A stretch of 64,000 nucleotides of DNA from Rhabditoides inermis (Eukaryota; Nematoda; Chromadorea; Rhabditida; Rhabditidae), in assembly GCA_963966185.1 (NCBI GenBank), contig CAWZYM010000272.1, positions 62,001 through 126,000 on the forward strand, in the 5' to 3' direction. The notes beneath the pieces are model-generated. The model made no database searches and was not told where the DNA came from. It saw nothing but the letters and a program-made list of their open reading frames with translations. Made by a program: the position numbers and the translations under genes. Shown here one piece after another: positions 1 to 15,997 of this stretch (its first letter is position 1; every line of letters starts with the position of its first letter).

Positions 1-187
1 CTGAAAACACAACAACCATCGATGAGAGAGCAGCACAGGCACACGACTCAAGAACAGCCCGAACCTACAACACTACAACAGTCACAAAGCTCACGTCACA
101 AGTGGAACAAAAGCACAAACCAACGGTTACACCACCACAACAACTCTGCTACAACTAAGTGGTCACGAATACATACGTTCACTCTCT

Positions 188-231
<44 letters not shown>

Positions 232-3200
232 TCCCTCTCTGCCCACAGCACCTCGACATCACTCTCGGCGGGCGATATGACGGGCGGGGTGCCGAGTGTG
301 AAGGTGGCCATGTCGACGTGGCTGCTCGTTCCGAGCGTCGAGCACAGCGCGTTGTTCAGGTCGCCCAGGTTGGCCAGCTTGGGCGCCGTGCGCGCACTCG
401 ACAGGGTCGACGACGCGCCGCGCTCGCCGCTCTGCGCCCGCTCGTCAGACGTCGACGACGAGGAAGAGGAGGAGAAGGAAGCGCGCGAGCGACGGCCGAT
501 TGCCGGGGCCCACGGCACAACAGCAACGGCAGCCTACACAACAACACATCACAACACTCATCGCACACAGGGCGCACACATGCATGAGGATGGAGGGGAA
601 GGGAACATGGCGAGGACGAGGAGGGCAAGTGCGTACCTGTGTCTCGACCAGACTGGCAGTGCCGGCAGACACGGGCTGCGGCGGCGTCGCCCGTCCGTTC
701 AGCGTCACGTCAAACGGAGTCGACTCGCGCTGCTGGTCCAAGTGGATCACCTGCAAACACACAATACAACACAGTGCGTTTGTATAAAAACACTTTCAGA
801 TTAACCAAAAGCACTGCACTGCCAAAATCATTCATTAGAGCTCTAGTTTGCAGGTCGCACATTGTACCAATCAGAGAATGTGGCTAAACGACAAAACCAA
901 TTTGAATCACTACGGTAATTTTCCGAAACACCATTACATACTGTAACTATAATGTAGCAACAACAACAACACACCCCTCCCCTCCCTCCAACCCACCTTC
1001 TGGAGCGCATTGGCCAGTCCATTGAGCGTGTCGACATGCATAGCAGTGGCATTGGTCGCCGACGCTGCTGCCGCCGCCGGCTGCTGCTGATGCTGATGCT
1101 GCGAATCATCCGTCTCCGGCTCCTGAATAAAACACATTGAATATACTTCAACATTCGTACATCGAAAAAAAACAGTATCGTAACCATCCGCCTCTCTTGT
1201 TTTGCGCACTGGTATCGCGAGCATCCACAGCGTACGACGTATTGCGAGAATGTAACTATACCACACTACCTCATCCACATTCCATTGCTCAATTTCTGGC
1301 CAGGGCCTGTTCATTCAACGACCAACTACTATCCCCGTTGCGCACCGTTCTCACAGCTCAAACCGACCACATCTTGCACCAAGTGCGTTCCCTATCACCA
1401 GACTACTCCCCACGCACATTCATCTCCCTGGCGAGTGCCTGCAGCTTCCTCTCCAGCCCGGCCAGCTGGGGCGCGTCGTGGTGTTCGTGGTGTGCGGGCG
1501 TGTGGGGCATGCTGCTGCCGGTGGGCGCGCCGCCGCCGCCGACTCCCACTCCCGCGCCCGCACTCAGCCCAGCGAGGTGCGACTGCGACATGACGGCCGG
1601 CATCTGCGCGTGCGCCGTCGCGTCCGCCACCGCCGCCGCGTGGCTGTTGTGCTGCACCTAAACACGACTTTCATCTTTCATCACAAAACCGTCCGCGTAA
1701 CGAAATAGTCTTAGTCGTCCACGTGAAACAACATGATCCCACACACACAGTGGACCTGATATTGACACACACACACACACTCCCTCCCTCCCTCACCTGG
1801 TTGACGACCTGCTTGGCGGCGTCGACGCCGCTCACCTTGCGCAGCTCGCTCTCCAGCTTCTGCAGGGCAGACAGATTGGGCAGCGACGGCTGGCTGGCCG
1901 GCTGCGAGGAGGGCTCCGACGGCGGCGGCGGTGCGGGCACTGGCGTCACCGACGACTCGTCCAGCGACGAGATGGTCGACGGAGGCGGCATCACCACCGG
2001 CTGCACGTTGAACCTGCAGCCGGAATGCATCAGAAATGCCCGTCTCACCCCATACACACCTCCCCTTCACTTCATTCTCATTCACTTTCTTCACACTGAA
2101 CCTAGACGGCCTGCAACTGCCTATCAAATCCTAGCTCATCACTCGCGGGAGAGTGTCTCTCACCTGCTGGCGGCCGACTTGGTGCTGTTGACGCTGCTCG
2201 TGTTCGAGTGGGACGTGTTCGAGGGAGACGAGCCGGTCGACAGCACGGCGGCGTGCGGGGGCACCAACTGCAACGACGCATACAACAATCAGGAAAGAGA
2301 CGGGTGTGCTGTGTCACAACTCACACCCCACTTGCTCATTTGACAAAAGTCGCTCTGTCACTCTCACACTTACTGCTACAGGATCAGACCACGCCGAATT
2401 CATCACTTGTGTTACTCGAACCTACACTCCTACACACCCACCTGTTGTTGCTGCTGCGGCGCTGCTGCGGCGCCGACCGTCGACTCGGTGCTGACACTGG
2501 CCGAGGAGGTCGTGTTGGTGCAGGTGGAAGTGGTGCTGGCAGACGCAGTGGCTGCCGGCAGGGACACCGTCGACTTGGACACCGAGAAGCGACTGCAACC
2601 AGCGACTGTCACACCTGGCCCCACTCCGAGTGCAATGCGCCACCACAAACCCTCTGGCCACTGCTGGCTTCACATTCTCTTTCTCTTTCGCATTCGCATT
2701 TGAACGCGGTGGGAGGAGGGGACGGGGGCGATCTGTCGCCAACGCATTCCCCGTCTCCCCGTTCCCTGTCTGCACCTTCTTCACCGTGAACCGGCTGAAC
2801 GCGCATTACACAACTCGGGCCACACCGCGCGGGAGCTCACCTGGCCTTCGGAGCGGGCGCGGAGGCTGTAGATGTCACTCCCGACGCACCAGCAGTAGCA
2901 GTACTAGCTGTGGCAGCAGCCGTGTTGAGTCCGTGCGCCGACTGGCTAAAGGGCACGGTAGCCGGCGCGGCGACCGAGGCGGCCGCGTCCGACAGCGGCA
3001 GCGCGCCCTCCACGGAGCGAGCCATCGACGCCGGCACAGAACACTGCAATACAAACATGACAACATGCACACTGAACTGAGGCACATAATCGCTAGTAGC
3101 CGCCACTACTACAAACACTCATCAAACATTCCGCCATTCCCAAACGCAAATCACACCGATCTTGGATTCGTGGTTTCGTAGAGTGGAGTATGGTGCGGCA

Positions 3201-4875
3201 GACCGCCGCGTCACCAGAACTTTCACGAAAAACAAGGACAAGGCACCCGACAACAGCCGGGAGGTTGCGAAAGAGACAGTCGAAAGAAGCAAAATCAAAT
3301 AGGAAAACGGGGAGCAACAACGTCTACGGGGGAAAAATCGCATAGCCACCACTAGACGCAGTCAACCACTATACCTGACGGTTCGATCGCCGAAGCAACC
3401 TTTGCATCTGAGTACGAATGTATGAAACATACATTGCCGACCAAACGAATCCATCTCTCCCTTCATTACATCAGACCAAAACGACACGTCTCCACACTCA
3501 CCTGTCGTCCAATCTGCTGGAGCGAGTCGGTCCTCTGCACAGGCGGATGAGCCGTGGTAGCAGCAGCCGCGGTCGCACTCGCAGCCAGCTTGTGGGGGGG
3601 TGCAGCGGGCGGGGCGAGTGCCGACGCGGCAGTGGGCAGTGCGGCGTGCGTCTGCACCGCGTGCACCGTCGCCGCCCCGGTCGGCACGGCTGCGGCAGCG
3701 GAAGGCGGCGGCTGAAAGGGGAGACGGCGGTACGAGGGAGGCATGGGCAACGAGGGTGCACCTGGACAGGCAGACACAGACAGCAGCGCATGGATCCAGC
3801 CACACCACTACCACACATGGACCAAACTGGCGCCGCTGGGTGGGAGGGTAGGATAGAAAAGCAACAGGGAGATAGACGATCAGAAATATAAAAATAGCAT
3901 CTCCGCGTATCGCCGCGCTGCAGTCTCAAAGATCAGTGGCGTCACAATTGTGTGAAATGCGCGTATAATCATTTCGCTGTTTGCACTCGCATCCGCTGTT
4001 TGCCGGTAATCAATCAAAACCACGAAAACAACTCTCTGGATTATATTCATATCTACGATGGTCTCTAATCTCTACATATCAGATATCTTCTCTAGCCCCT
4101 TCGCCTCCCTCCCTTCTCCCCACCTGTGCAGTGTTGGGCGGCAGACTGATCGTCGAGACGACCGGTACGAGCGTCTCCAGCACAGTCGTCAGCTTCGTGC
4201 CCAACCCATGCTGCGCGTCAGACTGCACCAGCTGAACACGAGCAAATAAATACACTGTCCGGAGTCTGGACACAACCACCGAGACCAAACACAAAAGAAA
4301 GATACGACAGTTGTTGGATAGACGGATGGACACGTGTTTTCGTGTCATGTTCCATGTGTCCACACCCACCTGTATGACCTTCTCCAGTTGTTCGACGACC
4401 AGTGGAAACTGCGCCTGCGAGAGGCAGTCCTGATCGAGCTGCAATGACGTGGCGTGAAAACATTTGAACTAGTATACAATTTACAATACATTATTCGGAA
4501 TATGTGAACCTATCGCGCATCAATACGAAATCGCACAGAGGTGATGGGGGAGCATAGCGATCATAATCAGAGCGGCATGGCATGTAATCTGTAATCCGGA
4601 AGGTTGCATGTTGTATTGCTATGGAGACCAACGGCGACGCAGGGTACTGGATTCAAACGTGATAATGAATCAAATATTCGCGTATGCATGTTTTTCACTG
4701 TTCACAGTTCTCTCTAAACCACTCTAGTCAACAAAAAAGCGCAGAGAGGTAGACTAATCCAATTCATTCACCACCTCCACCTCCACCATCCATTAGCAAA
4801 TTATCATCATTCGCGCGCCTACATCGCTTATCCTTGAAATTGTTGCGCTCCGCAACCGCAATGCGAAGATCGCGT

Positions 4876-4926
<51 letters not shown>

Positions 4927-7900
4927 CGGTGCTTCGCAAAGAGCAATCAGCAAAGGGTCGAGCACCGATCCGTGCTAGCTGCACTCTCACTCACTCACCA
5001 GCATCTCGGCAATCAGGGCCGGCTTGTCCGAGTCGGGTGCGAATTGGAAGGTGACCGTCTTGTGCGCAGTGTCCAGCTTGCACGACACCAGCTGTAACAA
5101 CACACACGTCACTGTATATGCTCGCTCATAAAAACATGTTTCCATTCCACTACAGTACACATTTGACATTTCCCTTTAAAATAATAATAATGACGAGCTC
5201 GCTTTTAATAGCAATCAACAAAATAGCAATCAACGAGACGGAAACATTTTCATTTCAACACACATCTCGAAAATACTACATCAAACCATTGACGCACCTG
5301 CTTCTCGTCGGTGGCGGTGTAGTCGAGTATCTCGATGACAATCTTCTTCTTCACCTTCTTCATCTGCCTCTCTCCATTGGCAGCGGCAGCGGCAGCAGCA
5401 TCGGGGCTCTCTCGGCGGCCTGCCTCGGGCGGCTCCTCGCTGCGCGCCTGTCGAACCTGCAGCTCCGACGCCTCCCGCTCACGCTCCAGACGCTCCTCAA
5501 ACAAACACACACAGTACACACGACAAATGCCATTTGCCAGCTCCAAAACTTGTAATGTTCGCTACCGCAATACCACAGACTTCCAAAAAGGGTAAAGACT
5601 ACGACGAATACGCAACACATTCAATTTAACTGTCGACAAGCGCTGGCAACGCTAATAGCTGATACGAAAACTCTTGGCCACTGGACCAATCAGACGTTGC
5701 TCGCCGCTCGCTCTGATCTGCTCTCTGCTCACCTTCTCCTTGGCCCTGGCCTTGAGCTCCTCCTTCACCTCCTGCTCCTCCTTCAGTCGGTCCTCCTCCA
5801 GCTGCTTGCGCTTCAGCTCCGCCAACTTGAACTCGCGGTCACGCTTGAAACCGTCCACCTAAACACACTAGCGAGTAATGTGTAATGTTCACACAGTACC
5901 AATTCACAGAAGCCTTTTTTCAATCCTAGTAGACAATCATCAGGAAACTCCTGGCGCACCTTGTCCTGGATGAGCTTCTTAATGAGCTTCGTGTCCTCGT
6001 CCGGTATGTGCTGCTGCTCAATCATCTGCTGCACCACCTGCAACACAGACCATGCAATAATATCCTAATCATCGTGCTCTCAAGCCATTGGGTCGTCCCC
6101 ATCCAGGATCAGCCCCATCCACACACACACACAAGGGACGCACCTCCTCGGCCGTGTCGTGTTCAATGTCGAACGCGAACTGGAGGCCCTCGTTCTCCTT
6201 GAACCGGTACTGCTTCCGCTTTTTCTCGTCCAACACGCGCAGCTGCATCTGGATCTGAAACCACGGACAACATACTCAGACTTCGAAGAATTACGATTCA
6301 CTGCTATCTCATGTGTGACACATTACTTGTTGTGTAATAAAGTTTTTTTTGAAGACGGAATTGTTGAAAATATCATGGTCACCTGGCAGGTAAATAGATG
6401 TGATCAACATTAGTCATGTATTTCCCCGATGATAAATGAACTATCAATTACAATTCCAAGACGAATACGTTGCTTTGTCCTATCTAATTAGTTAACCCTC
6501 ACTTTAATTCCAATGATCACCGTGTTCAGTTTTGATCAACAAAGTGCCCCTCACCCCCTGTACCCACATCAATGTTGAGCTCGTCGAGGTCCTTGTCCCT
6601 GTTCTTCAGCTCCACCCGGATGCCCATCAGCTCCTCGGGCGTGAAGAAGTCGTCGGCCAGCAGCTGCTTGGCCGTCGACCTGCAACCCATCATCACCTCA
6701 TCATCGTTCCTTCATCCGCCACCTCGTCTATACACCTCACCACTACCCCACTCCTTCTTCCACCTCTCGCTCTTAATCATTCCACTCCAGCGTCTACTAT
6801 CGGTACGCGTACGCTTTGGTTGCATGTATGTCATGGTTACATGCATTTGTCTTGCATATTCCCCTCCCCCCTTTCTCTCTCTCCTCACCTCTCCTCGATC
6901 CGCACGCGGATGCATCGGTCGATAATCTCGCGAATCTCGGGATACTGTTGGGGGATGCGGTGAAAGCACTCCGGTTTCACACCCTCAAACAATCAAAATT
7001 ATATAGTGTGTTCACTTTTTTGACCGACAAATGAGGGTGGTATGGAATACCATGGAAATCTATGTAAATTGCATGCAAACGTGCTATCATTGGTCATTGC
7101 TAACTTTCCGGGCACCGCGCGGTCTATTTTCTGATGCGAAATGAGAAAAACGGAAAAACGAAACGAAGTGAAAGTAATCGTAACTCCGGGTACAATGACG
7201 ATAGAAGGCTCAAATTGAAATATGTTGTAGCCAACATGCACATCTGTAAGCTAACGTAGTAGTAAGGTGTGAAGTGGATCTTTTCCGAATTCATATTTAG
7301 GATGTGTGATGAAAAGTTCATTCACCAGGTTTTCATTCAAACCCAAATTACTCCGCGGGGAGTGGAGATAGAGAGTTGGTATAACAAGAAGAAATGTTTG
7401 CCATACCAATACCCAAATCGGTACAGAGCCGGATTTTCAACTTTTCTATCAACTTTTCTCGCAAATGCTTTGATTATGATTCAAAGTGAAGTTGCCAATT
7501 TAATGAAAAGTAGCTTATCTCAATTCTCCTAAAAGATAAAAGGCTGAAATTTTAAAGACGTATGCTTCTCACTATATCTGACAAATCAACTGTTGGACGT
7601 TTTGTCAACAGACCCCTAGTTTTCATTATATTCGCATTCAAACAGTAATCAGATAATGATAGTAACTCACTAAATCCCAAATTACTCGACGGTGGATAAA
7701 GCTGAGGAGCTGCAAATCAAAAAGGAGGTCTATCTGACTCTATACGAAGGCCGCTACAGAAACCGATTTTTGTAATTCGCCTTAGTTTTTGCGCAATCAA
7801 TCGATAACCATTAGTTTCGGGCTAATCGACCGGTCATCGTCATTGCGCCGGATAGAAAGTGGCGCATTTGCATGGATTGTCTGGGAACTGTCTGTGTCGG

Positions 7901-10900
7901 TCAAAAAAGGGAATACACTATACACATACACATTTACACGTCTTGCTATTGAATAATTCACGAATAATTCAGTTGCTTCGTGTATCACTCGGTTCGCATT
8001 TCGCATTGTCTGCAACGATCAGACTACACGTTTCACAGTCAGACAGTCTCCTTGCTTCTATCGTTCCTCCTACAATTTGTACACGTACGCTTTAGGTGCA
8101 TGTACGCGTACGCTTTAGGTGCGAAAGAAATTACACTTTTTTCCATTCATATTACGAGTGCTGTTTGTAAACCACCACGATATATAGTAGTTCAATCACG
8201 ACTGCCCACATTCACCAGTGTTTGCATTGGAGCATTAGTCATGTATTGCCCTGTGTGAGAGAGCAGCACAGAACATCCAAAAAACAAAACGGAAACGGCC
8301 GAATAGAGTTCACATTCACACTGCTAACACTCACTCCATACTACCAGACTCGTCAGACGTGCAAAAAAAAATTACTGTGCAGATACGTTCTACCTTCTCC
8401 CTCTTCTCTTTTTTTATTTTATTTCCCTTCAGAAGACGTCATATTTGCAATAGAGTGCGTGAGATGTACACAAAAAACAAGCCGATTCCGCGTTTCCAAT
8501 CTGCCTCGGTCATCGCCTTATCTTTGTCTTTGTGTCTAGCACACTTTCCAGAATACTGTATTGCTCTGAAAATAGAGACACAACACATCAATCTATGCAC
8601 GTTCGTCTTTGACATTTCACAACTGTAAACAGAAAACAACGCACCGTATGCTATCCCAAACGAGCCCGTGTACAAATATCACACATGCACTACACACTGG
8701 AACAAAGGCACCAACAGACACTGAGACTTTCTTGTTTCGTTTCGTATGCGCACAAACTGCCACAACCACGTAAATATGCATAAAATCTTCACTAATATCC
8801 TATAACAAAAAATCCTACACACCACATTATCTAAAACGCATAACTAAAGCTTGGCCAAGAACAATGCAGTATTTCAATTCTTGAAATGCGCGTGTACTGA
8901 CCGTGACGACCTTCCTATAGATCTGTGCGGGGAGGTGGCACTCCGAGTAGGGGTACTCGCCCGTCACCATCTCCAGCAGACACATGCCGAACGCGTACAC
9001 GTCCACAGCCTCGTCGTACTGCTCGTCGTACATCTCCGGAGCCATGAACTCCGGCGTACCTGCAACACACACGTACTCTCTCGATCACATATGATTGTGT
9101 CAAATGCAACTCGTTTACACTTGTTTGCATGGAATGTGTGCCCATTCGCCTGACCGTTGTGCATGTTCCCCCATATACCCCCTCTGGCTTTTTCGTTTTC
9201 CGTTCGTCTGCGTGTGACTCACTCGTCTGCGTCTCGCGTCTCACCGCTACCCATACCCACTCACTCGTCCAGTCACGTCAAGTGTTTTGCTTTTCTCTCT
9301 CCAACACACCCCTGACCCCTTCCACCCAATGCATCAATCAACGCTCAACTCATATTACTTTCCACAACAACATCACCAGAATGTGCAAAGGTGAATACAA
9401 ATAGGAATACCAACTGTTATTCATGATTTCCACTCCCAAGCATTCCATCCATAGATTCCATAGGATATGATAGACATGTGTGCACATACAATTCAACGTG
9501 TACTCCCATTTTTGATCCGTACTTCCGTACCCTATTCAACTCAGGACAATGGTCCAGGAATGATTATCGATCAAGTATCGTCTTCTCGCCACTAACCTCG
9601 TCAGCCTACCTGTCTTTCCCGGCGTTAGCCTATGTATCTAGCATCTTAGGCACTACTGTATGCTTCATATCATCATGATCGTGTTGTCATATTCAGATAT
9701 AACGATTCCGGATAAACGATAGATTGACAATCAAGTCAGTGTCTCTTCATGCCGAGTATCACTCTCTCTGGCGCGAGCTATCATGCTTGCTGAGTTGTTG
9801 TCGCTCAACACTCACATTCCACATTTTTCAATTTTTACATATCGACCAACTCAAGTACACTGTGCACTTTGAGAGAACAGCAGTCTGCGGAGGAGAAAGA
9901 AAAGAACACTCACTCGTCTCCTGTCTCGAATTTCTTGCAATCGCGCCAAGACGAGACTGAGTGAGTCGAGAGAGCAAAAAGTGAGCAGCTTCCAATTCTA
10001 TTCGAAAAGAACGAGAACCATAAAGCTGATGAGCAACATTCAGCCTCGGGAATCGGAACCCAATAGAGCTGCATTATTGATCAGGTTTTAGCCAAACTTG
10101 AATCATGCTGCTGTCTTTTTCCATACTTCATAGATCCACAATATCACTAATATCTATCAAAACATCGACCAACCAACTGCATGACGTAGCCATTAGATAG
10201 GTTAAAAGAAAACCGATGTACTGTAATTCCACAAGTAGATTTACTTTCCGTGCCACAAATTCAATCAATCTTCGACCCCGGTAAAATCCTCGCACTTCTT
10301 TCCTACTTTCCTAAGACTTTCCTAGAACTAATAAAAAACATTACAATATGTACGTGACCGTCCCAAAAATGAATAATCACGAAATCAGCGCACGCAAAAC
10401 AACCTTCTCTTTCTCGTTTCTTGTATTCTTCGTTTGATCTTCTCGAACTCGAACTCTCGAACCCTTCAGAGATCAATCAGAAGAAAAAATCGTGGCTGTA
10501 ACTTTCCGCGTCGCACGTGACAGTGTGATCATTGAAAGATGGCGAATGGCGATGATGTATCTCACATACTAAACATAGTCTTATGGTCTCGACCAGTCCA
10601 TGGTCCCTCGATCTGCCCGTATAGCCAAGAAGCGAGATTCCCTTTCCCTATTCACGCTCACGCGCTCAAGCTCTTGCATCACGCGCGAGCATTACAATAA
10701 TGTAAACACTCTCGTCTGCGCGCACACTCTCTCACTCCGATAAAAGATCACTGCGGCGTGTGATCTCCCGTAGGGCCGCCGCACGTGAAAAGCATCATCA
10801 GCACTCCCTCCAAACTACTTCCTCTTGCCGTCGTTTCAAACCCTCCCTCCCTATATCTCTTCGATTTCGAAAATTGTTTCCATCATGACACACCATACGC

Positions 10901-13900
10901 GAGCCAACCACATGAGACATGTGACCACTGACCACATGCCTTTGTATACTCCCATACCAGTATAGCACAATGCACACACATGATGTCATGATGTCACCAA
11001 GACGCCACCTCACTTTCCACTCCCTGTCTCCTCCTCTCACTCTCTCCACGCGGCTCCATCATGTCGCGCCGGTCAAATGATCAACCACCGGCCGTCAATC
11101 AACTTCAACACTCTATCTCTCGTCTCTCGTCTAATCACCATCACGCACATGCTCCCTCTTCTTGTTCCCGCCCGGGTAGACTAGAGACTCGATAGTGAAA
11201 AACGAGAGTGGAGAGAGAGAGAAATATAGAGAACAACACGACTGCACAAATCACGCGCTTAGCATAGTTGATCGTGTATGAAATAAGTCCAGGTCCAGCC
11301 CAAATCACATGTCGAAATGTCGATAGTCAATCGTATCGCGTACCCGGCTCACACTCGTGTGAAAAGCAAAGCGATAAGATGATGGGACTCGCCTAGACAC
11401 CTTACAACTGTACCTGTACTACTTTTCAAACAGAATTTCGGCAAGACAAATTTTGCCAATGAACAGATAAATGTTTGCAACGTGAAACCCCCGCTGAGCT
11501 GCTTTCAGACATAATACATAATCTTACTACGCAAACACTATTTCATATCAGTGCGCTGCATTGTTGCATTGTTCGATATCGCTAACAGAACGGCTTTCGT
11601 CCTCGCGCTGCTGTAATGGAGCACTGCACTTTCACATTCCCAACAATCGTGCGCAATGAAAAGGCTTGTACCCTTGTACAAAGTGCACCACGGGGTACTA
11701 CTGCTTTCAAATATCACGCTACTAATCAAATTGGTCAGAGCCGTTGTCACAGACGTGCTACGTACAACGCACCTGCAGAGTAATCCTACCCCCAACCGCA
11801 TTTCACACAAACAATGGCACGATCAATCGCCGGATCATCGTCACTCCACTCGACGTTGCGCAGTCAACGCTAACCGCTAAGCTAACCCAAGCATTCTATC
11901 AACATGACGCCGCATCGCATGCAACTAAAAGATCAACATTATACGCCATCGTAGCCCAATCCGACCAAATTCACGCAGAGTAAGAGCAACTGTTGCAATG
12001 CAACAGCAACTCCCTCTCGATTGCCAAAAACCCATAGTGCAGAGTGCAGAGTGCATAAAACCGCCAACACTAATCATGTTTATCTGTGTGTGGTTGTTTA
12101 TTAATCGGTGTCTATCCGACTAATCCCCTCCCCCCCCCCCCCCTCCCTCTCATTCCGTACGCACACTCACCGATGACCGACTTGGCGTAGCTCTTGTTCT
12201 TGAGCGTCGCGAGTCCGAGATCGCCAATCTTCACACTACCCGTCGTACCCGTAATAAATATGTTGTCACACTTCAGGTCCCTGCAATACGTTCGCTTACA
12301 CTTGCTCACTACTCACTACAACGTTGTAAATTATCAACTTTTTACCAAAATTTACCGTTTACCCACAAGACAAACCTACCAAGTAGTTGAAACCATAACG
12401 AAGATACGCGACAAAAGAATAAGCGACAGAAAATGAGTGTGCGTAGACAATGCGACATTTCGATAACACACTCATCAGAAATGCGTACCTGTGAATAACG
12501 GGAGGGTTGCGAGAGTGGAGAAAGGCGAGTCCCTTGAGTATCTGACGGCACCACGACTTGAGCACCTACAACAACCATTCGTCACACGCACACATGTCAC
12601 ACGCGTGTCTCATGCAACTACATCCATATAGGGAAATAGACAATGCCAAATGTCAACATCTACCCACCTTGATGTTGATGCGCTTGAATCGCTTGAGGTA
12701 CATCTTCAGCGTGCCAGACGTCATTAGCTCAGTGACGAGCACAATGTACCTACAAACACACATTTTTAACCGATACGTTCCCATTTTATGTTTCACAAGC
12801 ATTCTAGACATCCGAGTTTCAGTTCTATATTAACCTCGTCACGCCTAAATGGCCTGATAACCTCTCCCATACATGCACTCACTTCCTCTTGCCGGTGGGG
12901 TCCTGCCGCTCCCAGTAGTCGTAGAAGCGCACAATATTCGGGTGCTGCAGGTCTTTGAGCATCTCGGCCTCCTCGCGAAACCGCTGCCGCTCTTGCTGCA
13001 ACACACCTCATCAACCACTGTTCTCTTGCTTGCATCACCTCCATTCATATTCACCTTCATTTCCGCGTCCGTTTTCTGTCAGTATGAGTATAATCCATCT
13101 GCCCTCTCTTCCCTCCCCCCTCTGCCCATACCTTGTTGAGCTTGTTCTCCTGCAGCTCGCACCACGCCACTGCTACGCCCGTCTCCGTGTCCAGTCCGCG
13201 GTACACCGTCTTGAACGAACCACGGCCCAGCTCCTCGTCGAACTTGACGAAACGGCCATCTGCAAGTGATAATGGACGTGTTTGAAACAGACATGGAACG
13301 AAGTTTTATGTTTTCACGCAAACAATCTTACAGTGGGGATTCGGCTGGTCAATCTCAGTCCAGTATGGTCAGTCTCAAGTTCAAACTACGGTTAATCTCA
13401 GTCCCTTCAGAATTTGGAACACCTCCAATTGTAACGAATATGGAATAACGGATAAACGATTGATGGAAAAATGAAACACTCGCGCCCACTAAATCAGAAT
13501 ACCACCAAAACACTCAAAAGTCCTACGAACGGCTTGTGAACCCTCCAAAACACGCCAAACACCTCAAAACATTTTGCACATACTTGCTCGCACTGTTCTC
13601 TGTTCATCTAACACTTCGTGTGCCCGTTTACTCGATTCATGTTCATGTCGACTTCTTGCTTGTGCTCTTCTCTTCTCACATCTCACTTCACTCACAGACA
13701 CAGTCACAAACATCGCACCAAGCCCGGCCAGTCAACAATATACTGCTCTTGACACTGACAAAACGAGAGATGAGAGAGACCGAGTGATATCACTGTTACT
13801 ATCACAAAAAAGACGATTCAACCTGCCGCCTGCCCATTCCTATCCCAAGCAACTATCAAATGCATGCATCTCTGGCACAGTCAACTGCGCACACACATAC

Positions 13901-15955
13901 GCAAGACGATCTTCGCAATAAAATGATGACCAGAATAGAACACGCCATGTCAAAGAAAACCACAGTCACATTCACATATCATTCACCACTCACCATGTAT
14001 GAATACATTCTGATCCAACTAGTCTCTCTCCCGCAATCGCCAATACCAAATCATCACGACACACGTGCGCATGCGAGCAATCAAGATGTACAAATAGAAA
14101 AAAAAGTGAACAAGAAAACAACTCACTGGGACTCTTATCAATCGGCTTTTCCTCGGAATCGTCAATGTCGTCGTCAAAACCAGATCGCTTCTCGTCTTTC
14201 TGAAAAACCACAGGGTAAACAACAACAACAACAACAACAAAACAACAACAATGCACGCTGTCCACCTTGCTCTCCTCCTCCGAGGGCGAGGTTCTGCTGG
14301 TGCTTGGCTGGGCAGTGGTGGGGAGGGCGTGGGGCGCCGTGTCGGCGCCTCCGTCGGCCGTGCCGCCCGCCGACTCTCGCTCCTTGTCCGCACTGGCAGT
14401 GGCCGCATTCGGCCCTGTGGCGTCCGTCTTGATGGCGGCCGCAGCCTCCTCTGCCACGCGCGCCGACAGCGCCTCCGCAGCCGCAAAGCCCGTCGACGAT
14501 GTCGCCGACACCACCGACTTGACAGACATCCTGCAATACACACGCACATGTTTGGTATTTGATATGCATATCACATCATCACATTCCTCTATCACATTAT
14601 CTTTTACAGATTTTTTTGTTCATTCAACTTTTAACACAACGACCTCCTCTGAAAGCATCCTGGCGGCAGGCTCTCGCCCAAGAGGCTGCCTCTCCTCGAT
14701 GGCGACGACGTAGACGGTTGGATATCGTCACACACGGCGACGACTCGCGAGCGCACCCAGCTCGCCTCGCATAATTGGTGTTGTAGCAACATTAAATGTG
14801 CACTAATACACACGTCGACACAGCACGCGATGTCAATTCCACCACACACGACCGCCAAGTGTAGCGAAATTAGCGACGGTGGGCAGAGGCGTGATAATCA
14901 AAATACCAGTCAACGATGTGCTGGACGGAGACTGGTCGACTTGTCTACAGTATTCTTTACAACCAACACAATACAGCACATACTCGACGCGTGCGCTGGC
15001 CTTTACCCTTGTTGTGCTGTGTCGACCATCTCTTCTTCACCCACACTCTACACAATCCGCTCTCTCACTCTCTCATATATAAATAGTCTATATTGCACTT
15101 GTTCAATTTCTCGCTCATCACACACACATGTAGTCTCCAAGTTCACAAAACAAGTTAATTGTCCGTATGTCCACTGCCAGTAACTGTCATTGACCACTGT
15201 ATGTTGCGGCGATCGATGAAAAAGCTGTATGATGTATGCAGGACGGCACTCCACCACAGAATACCACATCATTCCAAAAATACCCTCGACAACCATCTTT
15301 ATCTCACCCTCTCTCCCATTCACACAAATTCAACTGGCAAAACATGTCATCCTGTCGAGTTCACTCAATAATATGTGCCGCAAACACTCCGCTGTACTGT
15401 TTTGGCGCAGTGCATAAGCGATTAGCATAGCTGAACTCTCGGCTCCAACAATACTCAGTACTACTCATCTCGAGTAGTTTTGGAAAAAAACTATGCGGGA
15501 TGCGGCCTCTGCACTTTCACACGAGGAGGCAATACTTTCGATTACACAACTGTGTGACGCTCGTATATGTAGACAATGAAGATCTTATCTCATTAATGAT
15601 GATCACACTTGGACGAGTACGATCACATATATAAATCGCGATCAAACACGAATCAACTTCCTTCATGATCGCCTAGGAAATCAGACTCAGTACGGCAACT
15701 TTGCAAGAACCAGTAACGATAACGATCACACTTCTAATTGAAAGGTAAGGTTGAACATTGATGCAAACACTGACCGATTTCTGTCAAAGAGCGAGGTTGC
15801 GTTGACAGGAGGAGAGGCCTTGACGGACGGCGGAGTCTTGGCCGCCTGCGCAGCTCCAGTCGCCGCCGCAATCGGAGAGGAGCCAGTAGAAGACGATGAG
15901 TCGTCGTCCACGCGACGAGTACGGAACCATGGCTGAAACGAGACCAGTGTCAAAT

Positions 15956-15997
<42 letters not shown>

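Noticed and set aside
22..804. 260-codon plus-strand frame
   Set aside because: Lies antisense over WNK exons and introns, includes microsatellite translation, and disagrees with the exon structure supported by phase and motifs.
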